This document shows, one piece after another, positions 1 through 10,268 of a DNA stretch of 64,000 bases (position 1 is its first letter; the number at the start of each line of letters is the position of its first letter). Below the pieces are notes generated by a model that was given only the letters and a program-made list of their open reading frames with translations, was not told the DNA's origin and did no database searches. Origin of the DNA: Isoetes taiwanensis (Eukaryota; Streptophyta; Lycopodiopsida; Isoetales; Isoetaceae); contig JAJEKV010000005.1 of NCBI GenBank assembly GCA_021234155.1, forward strand, positions 1,178,001-1,242,000. Direction: 5' to 3'. Position numbers and translations under genes: made by a program.

Positions 1-352
1 CGCCAAATTATTAGAGCCTGAACTCTAACCTTGCAAGAAGGATGAAAAACCCAACAATCCAAGCTCAATCTATCAGATCAAGGCAATGCACAACACAAAG
101 AATCATCATCTCCATAGCTAGATCAAGTAAAATCCTCTATCTCTCAATACACTGTCTCTCTCTCTGTTCTTCTCTCTCCCTGCTCAGACAATACAATGGT
201 CATCATGGCTCCACAGTGCATACGTGCAAATATCCTGCACGCGTGCATATGCGTACATCCCTCCGTATATGGTATACAATCTCCTATACCACCTCAATCA
301 TGGTGAGTGTGGTGAGTGGTGACGAGTGTGGTGAGTGGTAACCACCCCAACA
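1..352 (-). repeat. possible start of a second LTR, interrupting gypsy protease
   Basis: The minus-strand protease reading frame breaks abruptly at about 352/353, just after its DVILG motif. On the minus strand the new sequence begins TGTTGGGGTGG, which looks like the TG start of an LTR. The remaining sequence to the window edge is non-coding, with CT-rich and GGTGAGTGTG-like short repeats. The other end lies outside the window, so an insertion, a recombination junction and a deletion cannot be told apart. Confidence 0.35.
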
Positions 353-2066
353 ATGCCTAGTATAACATCATATCGCTTCAACTGAGCAATGTCTAAATCT
401 ATGCACATAGATGTCACAACCCGCGATTCTTTGTCCAACAACTCCAAGCAAACACCCTGTGCTTGCTCATTGTGATACTGAGTTTGTGGCCCGGCCTTTG
501 ACTCAATCACATACGGAGCCACCTCGTTCAACTCCAGCCCCAGATCGTGTGCTAGATCTGCAGAAATAAAATTATGAGTGCTTCCAGAATCAACCAAAAC
601 AATCATGTTTTTATTATTGATTCTACCTAGCAATCTTATAACTTTATTTGCATAAGAGCCTGAAGTAGGACTTACCATTTCCTCTCAGGCGATAACCGAT
701 AATGCCTTAACCTTTGGCTTATCACTTACCTCTGCGGTGTTGGCCAAAACTTTCTTGCCAGGCTTGGTACATTCCCGGGGAAAGTGCCCTACTACTCCAC
801 AACGATAACACCCCTTGGGTTTATCTGTTTTGGTATCACCTTCCTTGGCCTTGCCCCCAGTGGACTTGTCTTTGGAATCTTTCTCCTGCTTCTTAGAAGC
901 ATCAGATCCTTTAAGAAGTTCCCCCGGCCCTTTTTGCTTTCCAATTAGTAAAGTTTTGTGCCTTCTTGGACTCTTCCCCACTTACCAGTTTCCTGGCAAT
1001 CTCAACAGCTAGCTCACAATCAGCAGGTTCAGCCTGCAACAAATGTGTGCGAATGCTAGCATCCCGTAGACCATTTATAAAATGATCTACGCGCATTCCG
1101 GCAGTAATCTCAGGTAAACATGAAAAGAGCATTCTTAGTCTGTCACATAATCCCATAGAGACCCTGTCTGAGTGAGCTCCTTCAACTGTATGAGCGCATG
1201 TCGCCGGTCATAGTGAGGTGCATACTCCTGTCGGAACAAGTGACAAAATTCCCTCCAAGTACGCAGCTTCTAACCATTGTCCATGTGGATGTCCCACCAT
1301 GCAGCAGCAGGTCCCTTCAATTTCAGGATGGCATACATCAGTCGAGCATTCTCGCCTTTCTTTGTGGCTGCAAAATACAGCTTCAGTTGATTGAACCAAT
1401 GCATAGCCTGCTCAGGCATAACATCCTTGCCATAGAAATCCAGCATCTTTAGACGCTCCAGATACAATCTCTTCACCAGAAAGCTCCTCCAGGGATTTTT
1501 TCCGACTGAGCAACACCTTTCATGACACCCTGAGCTATCGGTTCATTGGGCAACCCCGTGTTTATTCTTGATGGTGCACTAGGTCCCAGACGTGCAATCT
1601 CGTGAGGAACATCACGGTTTGCCCCTGGAGCAGTGGGAACTGCCCCAGGCACTAGTAGAAATTTTTCTACTACATTACTTAAATGAAGTTCCCGGGCTTT
1701 GCCTTCAGCATCCCACTTCTGCAGGTTTTCTTGCATCAATCTTAGGGTATTCCTGAACTTGGCTTGTTCAATTTTTATCTCATTCATTTCTCTAGACAAT
1801 CGGTTGACATGAACCCCATTATCGTCAGGTAAGTTTCCACTTACCGGACCCCGCTCAGTACTTGCTCCCGGAGCGTTCTCGGCATTTTCATTACCAGCAT
1901 TAGCTGCACTTGCAGCAGTTACATGGTTAGCACCTACAGGAATAGCTGCTGCTGGAGCAGCATCTGAGGGTGCTCCCCCATCCAACTCGAACTTGGGCAG
2001 TTCATCATCCAGAATGTCCTCGAGGGCGGGTATTATGCCCTCTTCAGGCGGATGTACTTCTGGCAA
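353..2066 (-). pseudogene. Ty3/gypsy-type gag-protease remnant
   Basis: This is a decayed polyprotein read right to left in several frames. An N-terminal gag part rich in Ala, Gly and Pro lies at 1473-2066. A capsid-like part with AMHWFNQLKLYF and AAAWWDIH lies near 1270-1476, and a further gag segment at 911-1156. A CCHC knuckle (CYRCGVVGHFPREC) is near 790-815. A retropepsin-like segment with DSGSTHNFIS and DVILG occupies 353-678. At least four frame changes break the reading frame, and no RT, RNase H or integrase follows. The domain order and the initiator-Met primer site at 2115-2126 fit a plant Ty3/gypsy element; the assignment rests on motifs only. Confidence 0.82.
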
Positions 2067-2114
2067 TCCGTCAACAGGTCATGCTGGCATATCCGGCACA
2101 GGTTCAGTCATACT

Positions 2115-2126
2115 GCTCTGATACCA
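2115..2126 (-). promoter_or_regulatory. primer-binding site, initiator-Met tRNA type
   Basis: The minus strand reads TGGTATCAGAGC, the standard plant LTR-retrotransposon site complementary to the 3' end of initiator methionine tRNA. It lies one base inside the LTR edge and about 50 bases before the gag frame, which fixes the element's orientation. Confidence 0.85.
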
Positions 2127-2127
2127 C

Positions 2128-2638
2128 TGTTACAGGAAATTTTTTCCTTGAGAAGAGCCCGTCGATCAACTTTTGCCCACACCACGAATCCCAGGTCCCC
2201 CTCGTTGATCAATAGGATGCTGCTCCCAGCCGGTGTTTCTATACACAGCAGATGGTTGGTCCTTCTCAACTGATTTTCCCCTGAGTGAATAACCGTCCAC
2301 CTGCACAGTAGCTCAATCCGACCACAGGAAGACCTGGCCTTCTCTGTGATCACTACAGCAGGTTCGTGCTGCCAAATCAAAGACTGTTACCAAGACTTAA
2401 TCCAAACAGATGCTTCAAGCTGCAGAATTGGCTTCCTTCTTCAGACCCAATTCCGAATGCCCCAGTTGAATTCGTTCTCCAGGCTTTATAGTGTAGCCTC
2501 TGGAGTTCACTGCAGTCTTCCTTACTCCAAATTCGACCTGCCAGGCCTTAGATCCGATTCAAATTGCAGGTCTTAGCCACGACTCTCAGATCTGGCATTC
2601 CGGGTCTGATATAGATTCGTCTGCACTATTTAATAACA
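2128..2638 (-). repeat. 5' LTR of the gypsy element
   Basis: The boundary next to the primer site is clear (plus strand TGTTACAGG at 2128). The outer edge is placed at 2638 because TAATAACA there gives a TGTTA...TAACA inverted end pair, for a 511-bp LTR. There is no second LTR copy in the window, so the outer end is a best guess. Short plus-strand ORFs here are spurious. Confidence 0.6.
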
Positions 2639-3009
2639 GGTTTTTTTGCCCATCAAACCATTTAGCACCACTGTCCATATAATCATTATATTTTAACATA
2701 GCTATCCTCCATTTCTTTATATTAATGTTTCCACCCCTAGTGCTAACACGAGTACTACTAACATTAACGTAACAACATTAACTATACATTAATATAAATA
2801 TTCCGCAACTATTGATCTCGCAAGCTCTTCCTCCGCACTAATATTATTCGATAATATTAGTGCTCTTAGCGACCCATTATCCGTCCCTAGCAACCATTGT
2901 CTCTTATTCCGTCACCATAGACTGATTACAGTCAACATGGCCTATTAATCACAACCGACCATTGCAACTAACAGTACCCCCATGCTCATGGATTCTAGCT
3001 ATACCCTTG
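2639..3009. other. non-coding interval with a 29-nt perfect hairpin
   Basis: No gene is seen. Positions 2835-2863 form a perfect inverted repeat (13-bp arms GCACTAATATTAT, TCG loop). It is AT-rich and may be a small transposon remnant. Confidence 0.5.
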
Positions 3010-3152
3010 GGAGCACCTGTAACAGTCGATACCAGTACAATCTTATTGTAGCTGAGAATTGCGAATTCTTGTTGAAGACAAGATAAAGACTGCTTGTGTG
3101 CTTGAGCTCGGTTGGGTGGTTTAGAGCTCCTACCAGTTGTACAGGAAAGCTG
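3010..3152 (+). repeat. LTR 3'-part fragment of the scrambled gag element
   Basis: This block (containing CTTATTGTAGCTGAGAATTG and TTGAAGACAAGATAAA) matches, in the same orientation, 5823-5955 inside the LTR at 5407-6012, and in reverse the arm at 6045-6669. It ends abruptly against an inverted gag piece. Confidence 0.7.
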
Positions 3153-3412
3153 TGAAATGAGGTCCACCGCATAAATAACACCCTCTTTCTGGTGCAATTG
3201 TTCGATCCCGAGTTGTACATTGATCTGCACCCTTATTCCTGGTGTTTAAGTCTCCACGATCGTCATTAAATCTAACTCTTTTTCTCCCATTATAATTTGC
3301 CTTATCAGTGTCATGCTTGCCATTATTTTCTTGGGCGTAACCTTCCCATACATCATAATTTGTTCCCTTGGGATTGAACTTTCTTTTCGCATCTTCTGTT
3401 TTCCATACTGGA
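3153..3412 (-). pseudogene. inverted gag fragment with zinc-knuckle motif
   Basis: Read on the minus strand this encodes a gag segment containing NYDVWEGYAQENNGKHD, then a basic KRVRFND stretch, then CYLCGGPHF, the start of a CX2CX3HX4C knuckle. It loses the last Cys where it meets LTR sequence near 3153. The plus-strand pieces at 3776-3922 and 4592-4975 encode the same protein region, so this is a rearranged second copy. It has no start codon or complete domain. Confidence 0.65.
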
Positions 3413-3449
3413 TGGAGGAACTATATGCAGAGCTTAGACTCATTGAACC

Positions 3450-3775
3450 ACAAGGGGAACCTATATAAAAGAACATGTGGAATAACATCGGCCTTAGAAA
3501 TCCCAAGTTATAAAATTATGGCTGATAACGGGGGTCATGCCATTACAGCTGAATCCAATGCCAAGCCTTCCAGAAATGACCCGGATCTGCATCGAATGTT
3601 CTAAACTCCAGACAAAAAGGGGTCAATCTAGCTATACCTGGTTGATTTCCATCTGTTCGGCCCCTTTTTCCTTTTCTCTCAGATATTTTTAGATGCTAAA
3701 AGGTTGATATAGAAAAGGTTCCTCTGTTTGTATAAATAACTAAAGGAACCTGAATTTGAGACGTTCGATCTAGCA
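3450..3775 (+). repeat. LTR middle fragment of the scrambled gag element
   Basis: Sequence from ACCTATATAAAAGAACATGTGG to TATAAATAACTAAAGGAACC matches the LTR at 5407-6012 in direct orientation. It includes a TATA-like CTATATAAAAG. The LTR 5' part is missing and the block leads into gag-like coding sequence at about 3776. Confidence 0.7.
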
Positions 3776-4975
3776 GAAAAATGTAAATCAATATTGGATG
3801 AAGCGGTACAGAAAGTAGAAGCTTCTCCACCACAAACATTGGATGAAGCGGTACAGAAAGTAGAAGCTGCAGAAAGAAAGTGCAATCCCAAGAAAACAAA
3901 GTATGATATATGGGAAGGTTACTGTTGACCCGATTTTTGGCAAAATCGGGGTCAACATAGAAGAACACTATCAAGGTCTAAAGGGGGGGTGAAGATCAAG
4001 GGTCCAGATCCATTTGTGCTTGTTGTTAGAATCCAAGGGCCCGTATTAAGTTGTGTTAGTTGTTAAACAAAAAGACAAATTTGGTTATGTGATGAGGTGT
4101 AAAAAAGGAGTGCCAAGATCAAGCCAAGTGGATGGCTTGATCTTGAGGGGACTTGTTCTTCTCCTCTTTGGCTCTTCTGGATCTTCATGGAGAGAGGATA
4201 GTGGCAGGCCCTGGGAAGAGAGGTGAGAGACCTCTTCCTCCATGTAGAATCTCTTGAGTATGTACTTCCATTTTGTTCAAATAAAAAATGGTGCACCATG
4301 TCTTCCATTCTTATGATTTTTTTCCAAATTTCCATATCCTTTTGCTTTTTTTATTTCCCATTCTTTATTCACTCTTTATCTATCTTTATTTTTCAACACC
4401 CTCTATCCATCTCGATTTTCTCTTTTCCATTATTTATCGACTCCAATATTTTTTTACTTTACAATGGCTGACCGCAATTCACTCTTGCTTTCTCATTTTG
4501 CCTTGCATCTATTGTTCTATCAGAGCTCAAATCTGCCACACGCCACACTATCTAAATGATGGAGGGAGTTGGGAAATCCCTCATCAGTTACCCCGAAAAA
4601 ATAATGGCAATCATGATACAATGGGGCAAAAAGAGTTAGATTTAATTACGATCATAGAGCCTCGAACGCCAGGAATAAGAATGGAGATCAATATACAACT
4701 CGGGATCGGACAATTGCATCAGAAAGAGGATATTATCTATGTGGTGGACCTCATTTCAAAGCTTTTTGTCCAAAGAAGCAGACTCCTGCAGATCAACCCC
4801 AAACCGACCAAAAAACAAAGATGATAACAAGGGAAAAGTGTCGATGCACATATTGCTGAAGCACCCGAAAGTTCTCATGCGAAATTTGACAAAGCTGCAG
4901 CAAGAGAGTCTGATAAAAAGTCAATTAACCATCGGTTACTTATCTTGATTTGGTTTATGTTTTAGTGGGCTGCGT
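3776..4975 (+). pseudogene. gag pseudogene split by an LTR insertion
   Basis: The first part (3776-3922) encodes LDEAVQKVEA twice in tandem (46-bp period), then KKTKYDIWEGY. The frame is then interrupted by the insertion at 3923-4586 and resumes near 4592 with KNNGNHD. It continues to a basic stretch and a knuckle-like LCGGPHFKAFC near 4735-4770, in which the first Cys is Tyr. The tail is frameshifted and ends at a stop near 4975. No protease or RT follows before the LTR at 5407. This suggests a gag-only, non-autonomous LTR element that used enzymes from a relative. Confidence 0.6.
3923..4586 (+). mobile_element. 664-bp LTR-like insertion with GTTAC target duplication
   Basis: The insert starts TGTTGACCCGATT and ends TCATCA, a TG...CA end pair. 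It is flanked by GTTAC at 3918-3922 and at 4587-4591. The gag frame on either side (IWEGY before, KNNGNHD after) is contiguous in the inverted sister copy at 3153-3412, which gives an empty-site comparison. A near-perfect 15-bp inverted repeat with a short loop sits at its left end (3923-3957). TTCTATCAGAGC at 4515-4526 resembles a degraded primer-binding site. It could be a solo LTR or a small LTR derivative. Confidence 0.7.
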
Positions 4976-5406
4976 ATAACTGCCTGAGCATGTGTGATTG
5001 TTTATTTGAATAGAATAACGTTTATTTCTTTTGAAATTTACTACAACTGCCTCCTAACGAAGGAAATTATCTTTCTTGGTCAAGTTAATTGGGAATATGT
5101 AACTTGAAGTACTAGAAAGGCTTTGCTTTCTGTCCAGTAGGGAAACCTACTTGGAACATCAGAAAGGGCTGAGAATGCCATGACTGTTCAAGTGATGGAC
5201 GCCTACTTGATGAATCAGTATGGAGATGTTCAAGCGCGGACCCTATCTTGGAGGATCAGAAATAGAATATTCCCAAGGGAATAAGATTGGTCTCAAGAAG
5301 GGAAGGACTAGCATGCTTCTCTTATGATAATCAATAAAAACTGGTGCATCTCTTTCAGGTTTATGCACGATCGAGGTCGATCGATTGTAAGAAGGGAAGG
5401 ATTGAT
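4976..5406 (+). other. untranslated internal region ending in a polypurine tract
   Basis: No coding potential is seen between the gag remnant and the LTR. The last bases before the LTR, AAGAAGGGAAGGAT at about 5393-5406, are purine-rich as expected for a polypurine tract. A similar AAGAAGGGAAGGA occurs near 5295. Confidence 0.5.
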
Positions 5407-6012
5407 GCGGAGTGGCGCAGGGGAGCGGTTCAAGCCCAACAAGGATCTAATGGCAAAGCTATATATAGGAAAACCTATATAAAAGAACATGTGGAATAAC
5501 ATCGGCCTTAGAAATCCCAAGTTATAAAATTATGGCTGATAATGGGGGTCATGTCGTTGCAGTTGAATCCAACACCAAGCCTTCTGGAAACGATCCGGAT
5601 CTGCATCGAATGATCTAAACCCCATATAAAAAAGGGTCGATTTCCATCTGCTCGACCCTTCTTGCCTTTTCTCTCAGATATTTCCAGATGTTAAAAGGTT
5701 GATCCAGAAAAGGGCTCTTCTGTTTGTATAAATAACTGAAGGAACTTGAATTTGGGGCATTCGATCCAGCGTTGTCAAAAGCCCTCGCCTCTGCCTAAAG
5801 TCATTTCAAAATACTTTGCCACAACCGATACCTGTACAATCTTATTGTAGCTGAGAATTGTGGATCCTTGTTGAAGACAAGATAAAAATTTCTTGTGTGC
5901 TTGAGCCCGGTAAGGTGGTTAAGTGAGAGCTCCTATTAGTTGTATAGGTTTCATGCCAATTATTTATATTGAATAATCGATTTCTATTTTCTCTTATTCA
6001 TTCTTCACTCTT
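5407..6012 (+). repeat. LTR, left arm of a long palindrome
   Basis: It begins TGATGCGGAGTGG after a polypurine tract and carries TATA-like CTATATATAGG and CCTATATAAAAG near 5460-5480. It ends in a T-rich U5-like stretch (ATTTATATTGAATAATC ... CATTCTTCACTCTT). The whole length is repeated in reverse at 6045-6669. Confidence 0.75.
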
Positions 6013-6044
6013 TTGTTGGATGTTGATCTAAGATCTTCCAATAG
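6013..6044. other. 32-nt loop of the LTR palindrome
   Basis: This is the only sequence between the two inverted LTR arms. It contains GTTGATCTAAGATCTTCC, itself partly palindromic. Confidence 0.7.
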
Positions 6045-6669
6045 AAGAGTGAAGAATGAACAAAAGAAAATAAAAATCAATTATTCAATATAAATAATCC
6101 GATGAAGCCTATACAATTGATAGGAGCTCTCACTTAACCACGCAACTTGGCTCAAGCACACAAGAAGTCTTTATCTTGTCTTCAACAAGGATCTGCAATT
6201 CTCAGCTACAATAAGATTGTACTGGTATCAGTTGCGGCAGAGTATTCTAAAAATGACTTTAGGCAAAGGCGACGGCTTTTGACAACGCTGGATCGAATGC
6301 CCAAAATTCAGGTTCCTTCAGTTATTTATAGAAAATGAAGAACCTTTTTTTGGATCAACCTTTTAGCATCTGGAAATATTTGAGAGAAAAGGCAAGAAAG
6401 GTCGAGCAGATGAAAATCGGCCAGGTATAGCTAGATCGACCCTTTTTTTGTCTAGGGTTTAGATAATTCAATGAAGATCCGGTGCGTTTTAGGAAGGTTG
6501 GCATTGAATTCAGTTGTAACGGCATGACACCCATTATCAGCCATAATTTTATAACTTGGGATTTCTAAGGCCGATATTATTCCACATGTTCTTTTAGGAT
6601 TCTCTATATATAGCTTTGCCACTAGATCCTTGTTGGGCTTGAACCGCTCCCCCTAGCCACTCCGTATCA
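6045..6669 (-). repeat. LTR, inverted right arm of the palindrome
   Basis: This is a reverse complement of 5407-6012 with scattered substitutions and small indels. It shares the TATA region, the GCTGAGAATTG block and the terminal TGATRCGGAGTGG. A Helitron 3' end lies only 11 bp beyond it (6681). Confidence 0.75.
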
Positions 6670-6710
6670 TTAGGACTGAACTAGTAATGGTGCCCAGCGT
6701 TGCTGGGCAT

Positions 6711-8700
6711 AAGTTGAGAGCCTGTCAATTTTTTGGGCCATAATGAAAAAACGCTCAAAAGAAACCTCACTTCTTCATATTACATAGTGATGCATCGATA
6801 TTTCTGAGAGAAAGTGCTCTTCTCCGGTCTCCAGTCGCTCGTCTTCTTCAATCTTGTCATAAATGTTATAGCATAAGAGGGCCCCTAAAGACCACGTCCA
6901 AAGAGGCAAAGTTTTAAAGGATGTGCTTTTCGCCCAAAGAGGAAACAGGATGTGCTTTTTTTACCAAGCGCCTTTTGTGCCTCCCCTTTTTGTTTTGTAG
7001 AACTATAGGCTCTCGATTCGAGGGGTCATCCTCACCATCCAAATTAGGGTAAAAGTTGGAACATGTCAATATGCCACAATATTATCAGCATTGGACTATA
7101 GGGGATTTGTTTTCATGTTGACAAAAAAATTAGATTGAATATATAGAAAATATCTGCGGGGCTTATATTGAGAGCTTGTAAATATGCCGCTTTATAATTC
7201 TTATTTTTGTAATTGTCGTGCATATGGTTTGTTTTCCTAAGTAAGTTTCCTCTACCATATACCTATGCATGCTATTTGCATGTGACAGTTTTAGCAAATA
7301 AAGGTGAGACGCTCTTTATTTTTGGATCTGACATTCGATATCGATATAGCTTATAGAAGGTGCTTGCACATATAAAAAATTATCCATTACTTTTATGCAT
7401 AAAGCCAATATTCGTCTCATGGCATCAATAAGATTTTATAACAGTGTTATAAGATATTAGAGGTTTATTAGTCTTCCTTTGTCAAGATGATTTTGTAACA
7501 GTGTTATGATGTGTGTAGTTCCATGGCTTTTATTTGTTTTGATTGTTGGTAAATGTTCGGTTTAGAGGTGTTTAGAGTTTGATATATTTTTATGGTTAAT
7601 TGCTCTGTTTCTTACAACACCTTGAGCACCTTGACCACCGGTGTCAAGAAAGAGTTTTTGGCCAACTACAAAGATTACCTCTAGGATATATTAGTCTATA
7701 GGTTTGTATATCTCTCTAGGTTGTTTCGTTACATTGCACCAGTTTCATCTTAAGCATAACTAAATACAAAAAACTAAATGTAAAGTAGCTTTCCAATATC
7801 TAAGTTCATGTTCATCTCCTGCTGATAAACCATCACATCACCTTGCAGAAGGTGCAACTCTCTTTAACACTTGTCTTATGAACTAATTGGGTTTGGATCA
7901 GCAATCTAATACCGTGCCTGCATCTTCTGTAGTGCATTCACAACAATGTGTAATTGCGTGTAAGTAGCCAAACTGATTTAATAGATCTAATTCCCAAAGT
8001 GCATTCGAAGCCATCTATTTATTTGCCATCAATCCTGGAATTTGAGAATTTTCCAGCATTACCTAGTACATAAGGTAGAACTTTATGATGGGGCAAAGGA
8101 CATGATCACTGACCTATAACAACTTTCAGGACGAAACCTTGCAGCAAATTTATTATTTCTCTACTCCAAATTCTCCTGCTCTCCATTTGCGACAAAAAGG
8201 AGAAGCCATTCGCTAGCCTTCTAAGGATGACCTGTAACAAATTCCCCATTTGCCCAGCACCTTTATTTCACTCCCCTATACTTCATCTTCTTTCCTTCCA
8301 TTTTATAGATTGTCCACTTCTTTCGTTTTTTCTATCATACAATTCTACAACTTACCTCGCAATGAATCGCAAAAAATGCCCGCTGCATGTTTTAATGAAT
8401 CTGTCATCTCTCTCTGCTATCATTACATACATATTATCAGGCCTGTAGATCATATGAACAACAAAATTCTAGAATACAAAATAGGGAGGATCTTCAGATC
8501 CCCTTGGCAATATGTTTCAGGGACCAAACTTATGAGTGAAGCTGCAAATAGATCCGAGAACTAAGCCTTATTTGTAGCAACCTGATTTTGTTCACGTGAT
8601 CAAACTATAGAGAATGACCCAAGTATAACAAACCAATATAAATGATCCTTAAATAATACAGGTTCTAGGAGTGTTGTTTGAGGTTAACCTTCCATACAAT
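6711..8700. other. Helitron A interior with no recognisable gene
   Basis: This is AT-rich sequence with no convincing ORF. A short open stretch near 7615-7683 encodes STLTTGVKKEFLANYKDYL followed by a stop. It looks like a protein C-terminus, perhaps another captured exon, but I do not recognise the family. ORFs at 8227-8564 are not supported. Confidence 0.4.
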
Positions 8701-8707
8701 GGTCTTA

Positions 8708-8842
8708 ACAAATATGAAGATGTCATTGGTGCTTACAGGAAAGGTTTTGACAAATATGAAGATGCCATTGGTGCTTACAGGAAAGGTTTTGAGTTAGACA
8801 CAACAATTAGGGTATGAAGTCTGACCTTGCTGATGCCCAGGT
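8708..8842 (+). pseudogene. captured STI1/HOP-like TPR exon fragment
   Basis: The translation gives KYEDVIGAYRKGF, then KYEDAIGAYRKGFELD, and after a one-base frame change KSDLADAQ. This order is characteristic of a tetratricopeptide repeat of the HSP70/HSP90 organising protein (STI1/HOP) family, a cytosolic co-chaperone. A 42-bp segment is duplicated in tandem, so the TPR helix appears twice. It is only about 40 codons long, lacks start and stop, and lies inside Helitron A next to unrelated fragments on the opposite strand. It is best read as a captured exon, not a working gene. Confidence 0.6.
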
Positions 8843-8859
8843 GCCAGCTCTGTCTCTGT

Positions 8860-9098
8860 TGCCAGCAGGCGTTTCTACCAAAAGGGCCATGTTGCAAGCA
8901 AATACCTTCAAATCATCTGGATGATAGTCCTTTCTGGAGACACTCATTTCATGACCATTCTCTCCGCAGTGCAAACATGACAGTGCAAACATGACTGTTC
9001 ACTGGGTTCGGGAACTCCATCATCTTTGGCTTTATTTTTCTGAGGGCAAGCCTTTGCCTTGTGACCAGAGTTACCACAATAATGGCATTCAGACATCT
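8860..9098 (-). pseudogene. captured CCHC zinc-knuckle gene fragment
   Basis: The minus strand encodes MSECHYCGNSGHKAKACPQK, a CX2CX4HX4C knuckle. After a frame change it continues CLHCGENGHEMSVSRKDYHPDD, in which the last Cys of a second knuckle is Ser. The DYxPDDLK context resembles plant nucleic-acid-binding proteins with tandem CCHC knuckles. CAGTGCAAACATGA is duplicated at the frame break (near 8968-8997), probably causing it. A splice-acceptor-like site lies just upstream. This is a partial gene inside Helitron A. Confidence 0.55.
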
Positions 9099-9417
9099 AA
9101 TAAGAAACACACAAATATCAAAACGCAATTAGAAGACAAAAAAAACTGCACATGGTATGTTCAGCTTAAAATGCAACTCATGAATAGATTAATTACCTTA
9201 GTGCAGTTTTTCCCCTTATGCTCAAAATTTCCAAATCCAGAAGCTGCTCACAGACCGCATCAAAGGCAAGAGGCAGCGAAGACAGACCATACCTCCATAG
9301 CTGGCTACCAATATTTACCTTCTAACAGCCTTCTTGCAAAGGCCGATGTATCCAGCAAGCTTGCAGTGGCATTGCCTAGTATAGCAGTTTTAAGTTGCAG
9401 TAATTAAGGCCAAATTA

Positions 9418-10268
9418 TTAGCAAATTTGAGAAACTTGAGAATGATTGGAATAGCCTGGAAAAGCATATTTTGCACCAAAGTCTAACTGACCAGCTGCAA
9501 CAATATTGGAGAGCAAAATGTATGTTGATGGATTGAGTGAGTCTACTTGAATGACATTTTTGGCTACCCGCTTTCCGACTGAGATGTTATCATGCTTTCT
9601 GCAAGCTCCAAGCAAAGCCAACCAGGACATGGCATCAGATTGAAATGGCATGCTTTCATCAAAGGCCTCCCCAACGTCTAACATATCTGCACGTCCAAGC
9701 AGATCTACTATGCAAATAAATGTTCCAGGTTTGGTGAGATGCCATGGTCACTTTTTATAGAAGTCAAGGAGTAGCATCCTTCATCCACTAAGCCTGCATG
9801 ACTACATGCAGACAGAATGCCTTGGAATGTAATCTCATCAAGCACCAGACCTTGCAACAACATCCTCTGTATAATTTGAAGGGCCTTCTTTGCATTCCCA
9901 TGCTGATAATTAGCAACAATCATGGCAGTCCACGATACTACATCTCGTTCTAACATCTCATCAAAAACCTTAGTTGCATCCTCTAGGTTACCACACTTGG
10001 CATACATGTTGATCATGGCATTCTGCATAGCAATATCTACCTCAAAGTTGTTATTGACAATATAAGCATGCACTTGCTTGCCTTCAGTCAATGCAGCCTT
10101 TACAGTGCAAGCATCAAGAAGGTTGAGAAAAGTTACTTTATCTGGCCTCGTTCTTGCATCTAACATTTGCTGGAAAACATTGAATGCTTCTTCCAGCTGA
10201 CCTTGCTGTGAAAAGGCAGAGATCATAATATTCCATGAAGCAGAATTTCGTTCAGGCAACTTCTGCAC
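9418..10268 (-). pseudogene. PPR (PLS-class) gene fragment
   Basis: The minus strand encodes pentatricopeptide repeats: SASWNIMISAFSQQGQLEEA, then GKQVHAYIVNNNFEVD, MYAKCGNLEDATKVFDEM, DVVSWTAMI, and SACSHAGLVDEG. A one-base frame change follows (about 9706), then IVDLLGRADMLDVGEAF, an E-type tail with LLGACRKHDN, and STYILLSNI. Such proteins bind organellar RNA, often for C-to-U editing. The fragment lacks the N-terminal targeting region and first repeats, and no DYW domain is seen. Frameshift, truncation and position within Helitron A make it a captured pseudogene. Confidence 0.85.

Noticed and set aside
42-341. 99-residue plus-strand ORF
   Set aside because: It lies in CT- and GTGAG-rich non-coding sequence, opposite a recognisable retrotransposon frame, and has no domain.
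2835-2863. TAATATTAT in a hairpin, like a geminivirus origin
   Set aside because: The nonamer is not exact, it sits in the stem instead of the loop, and no Rep gene or iterons are nearby.
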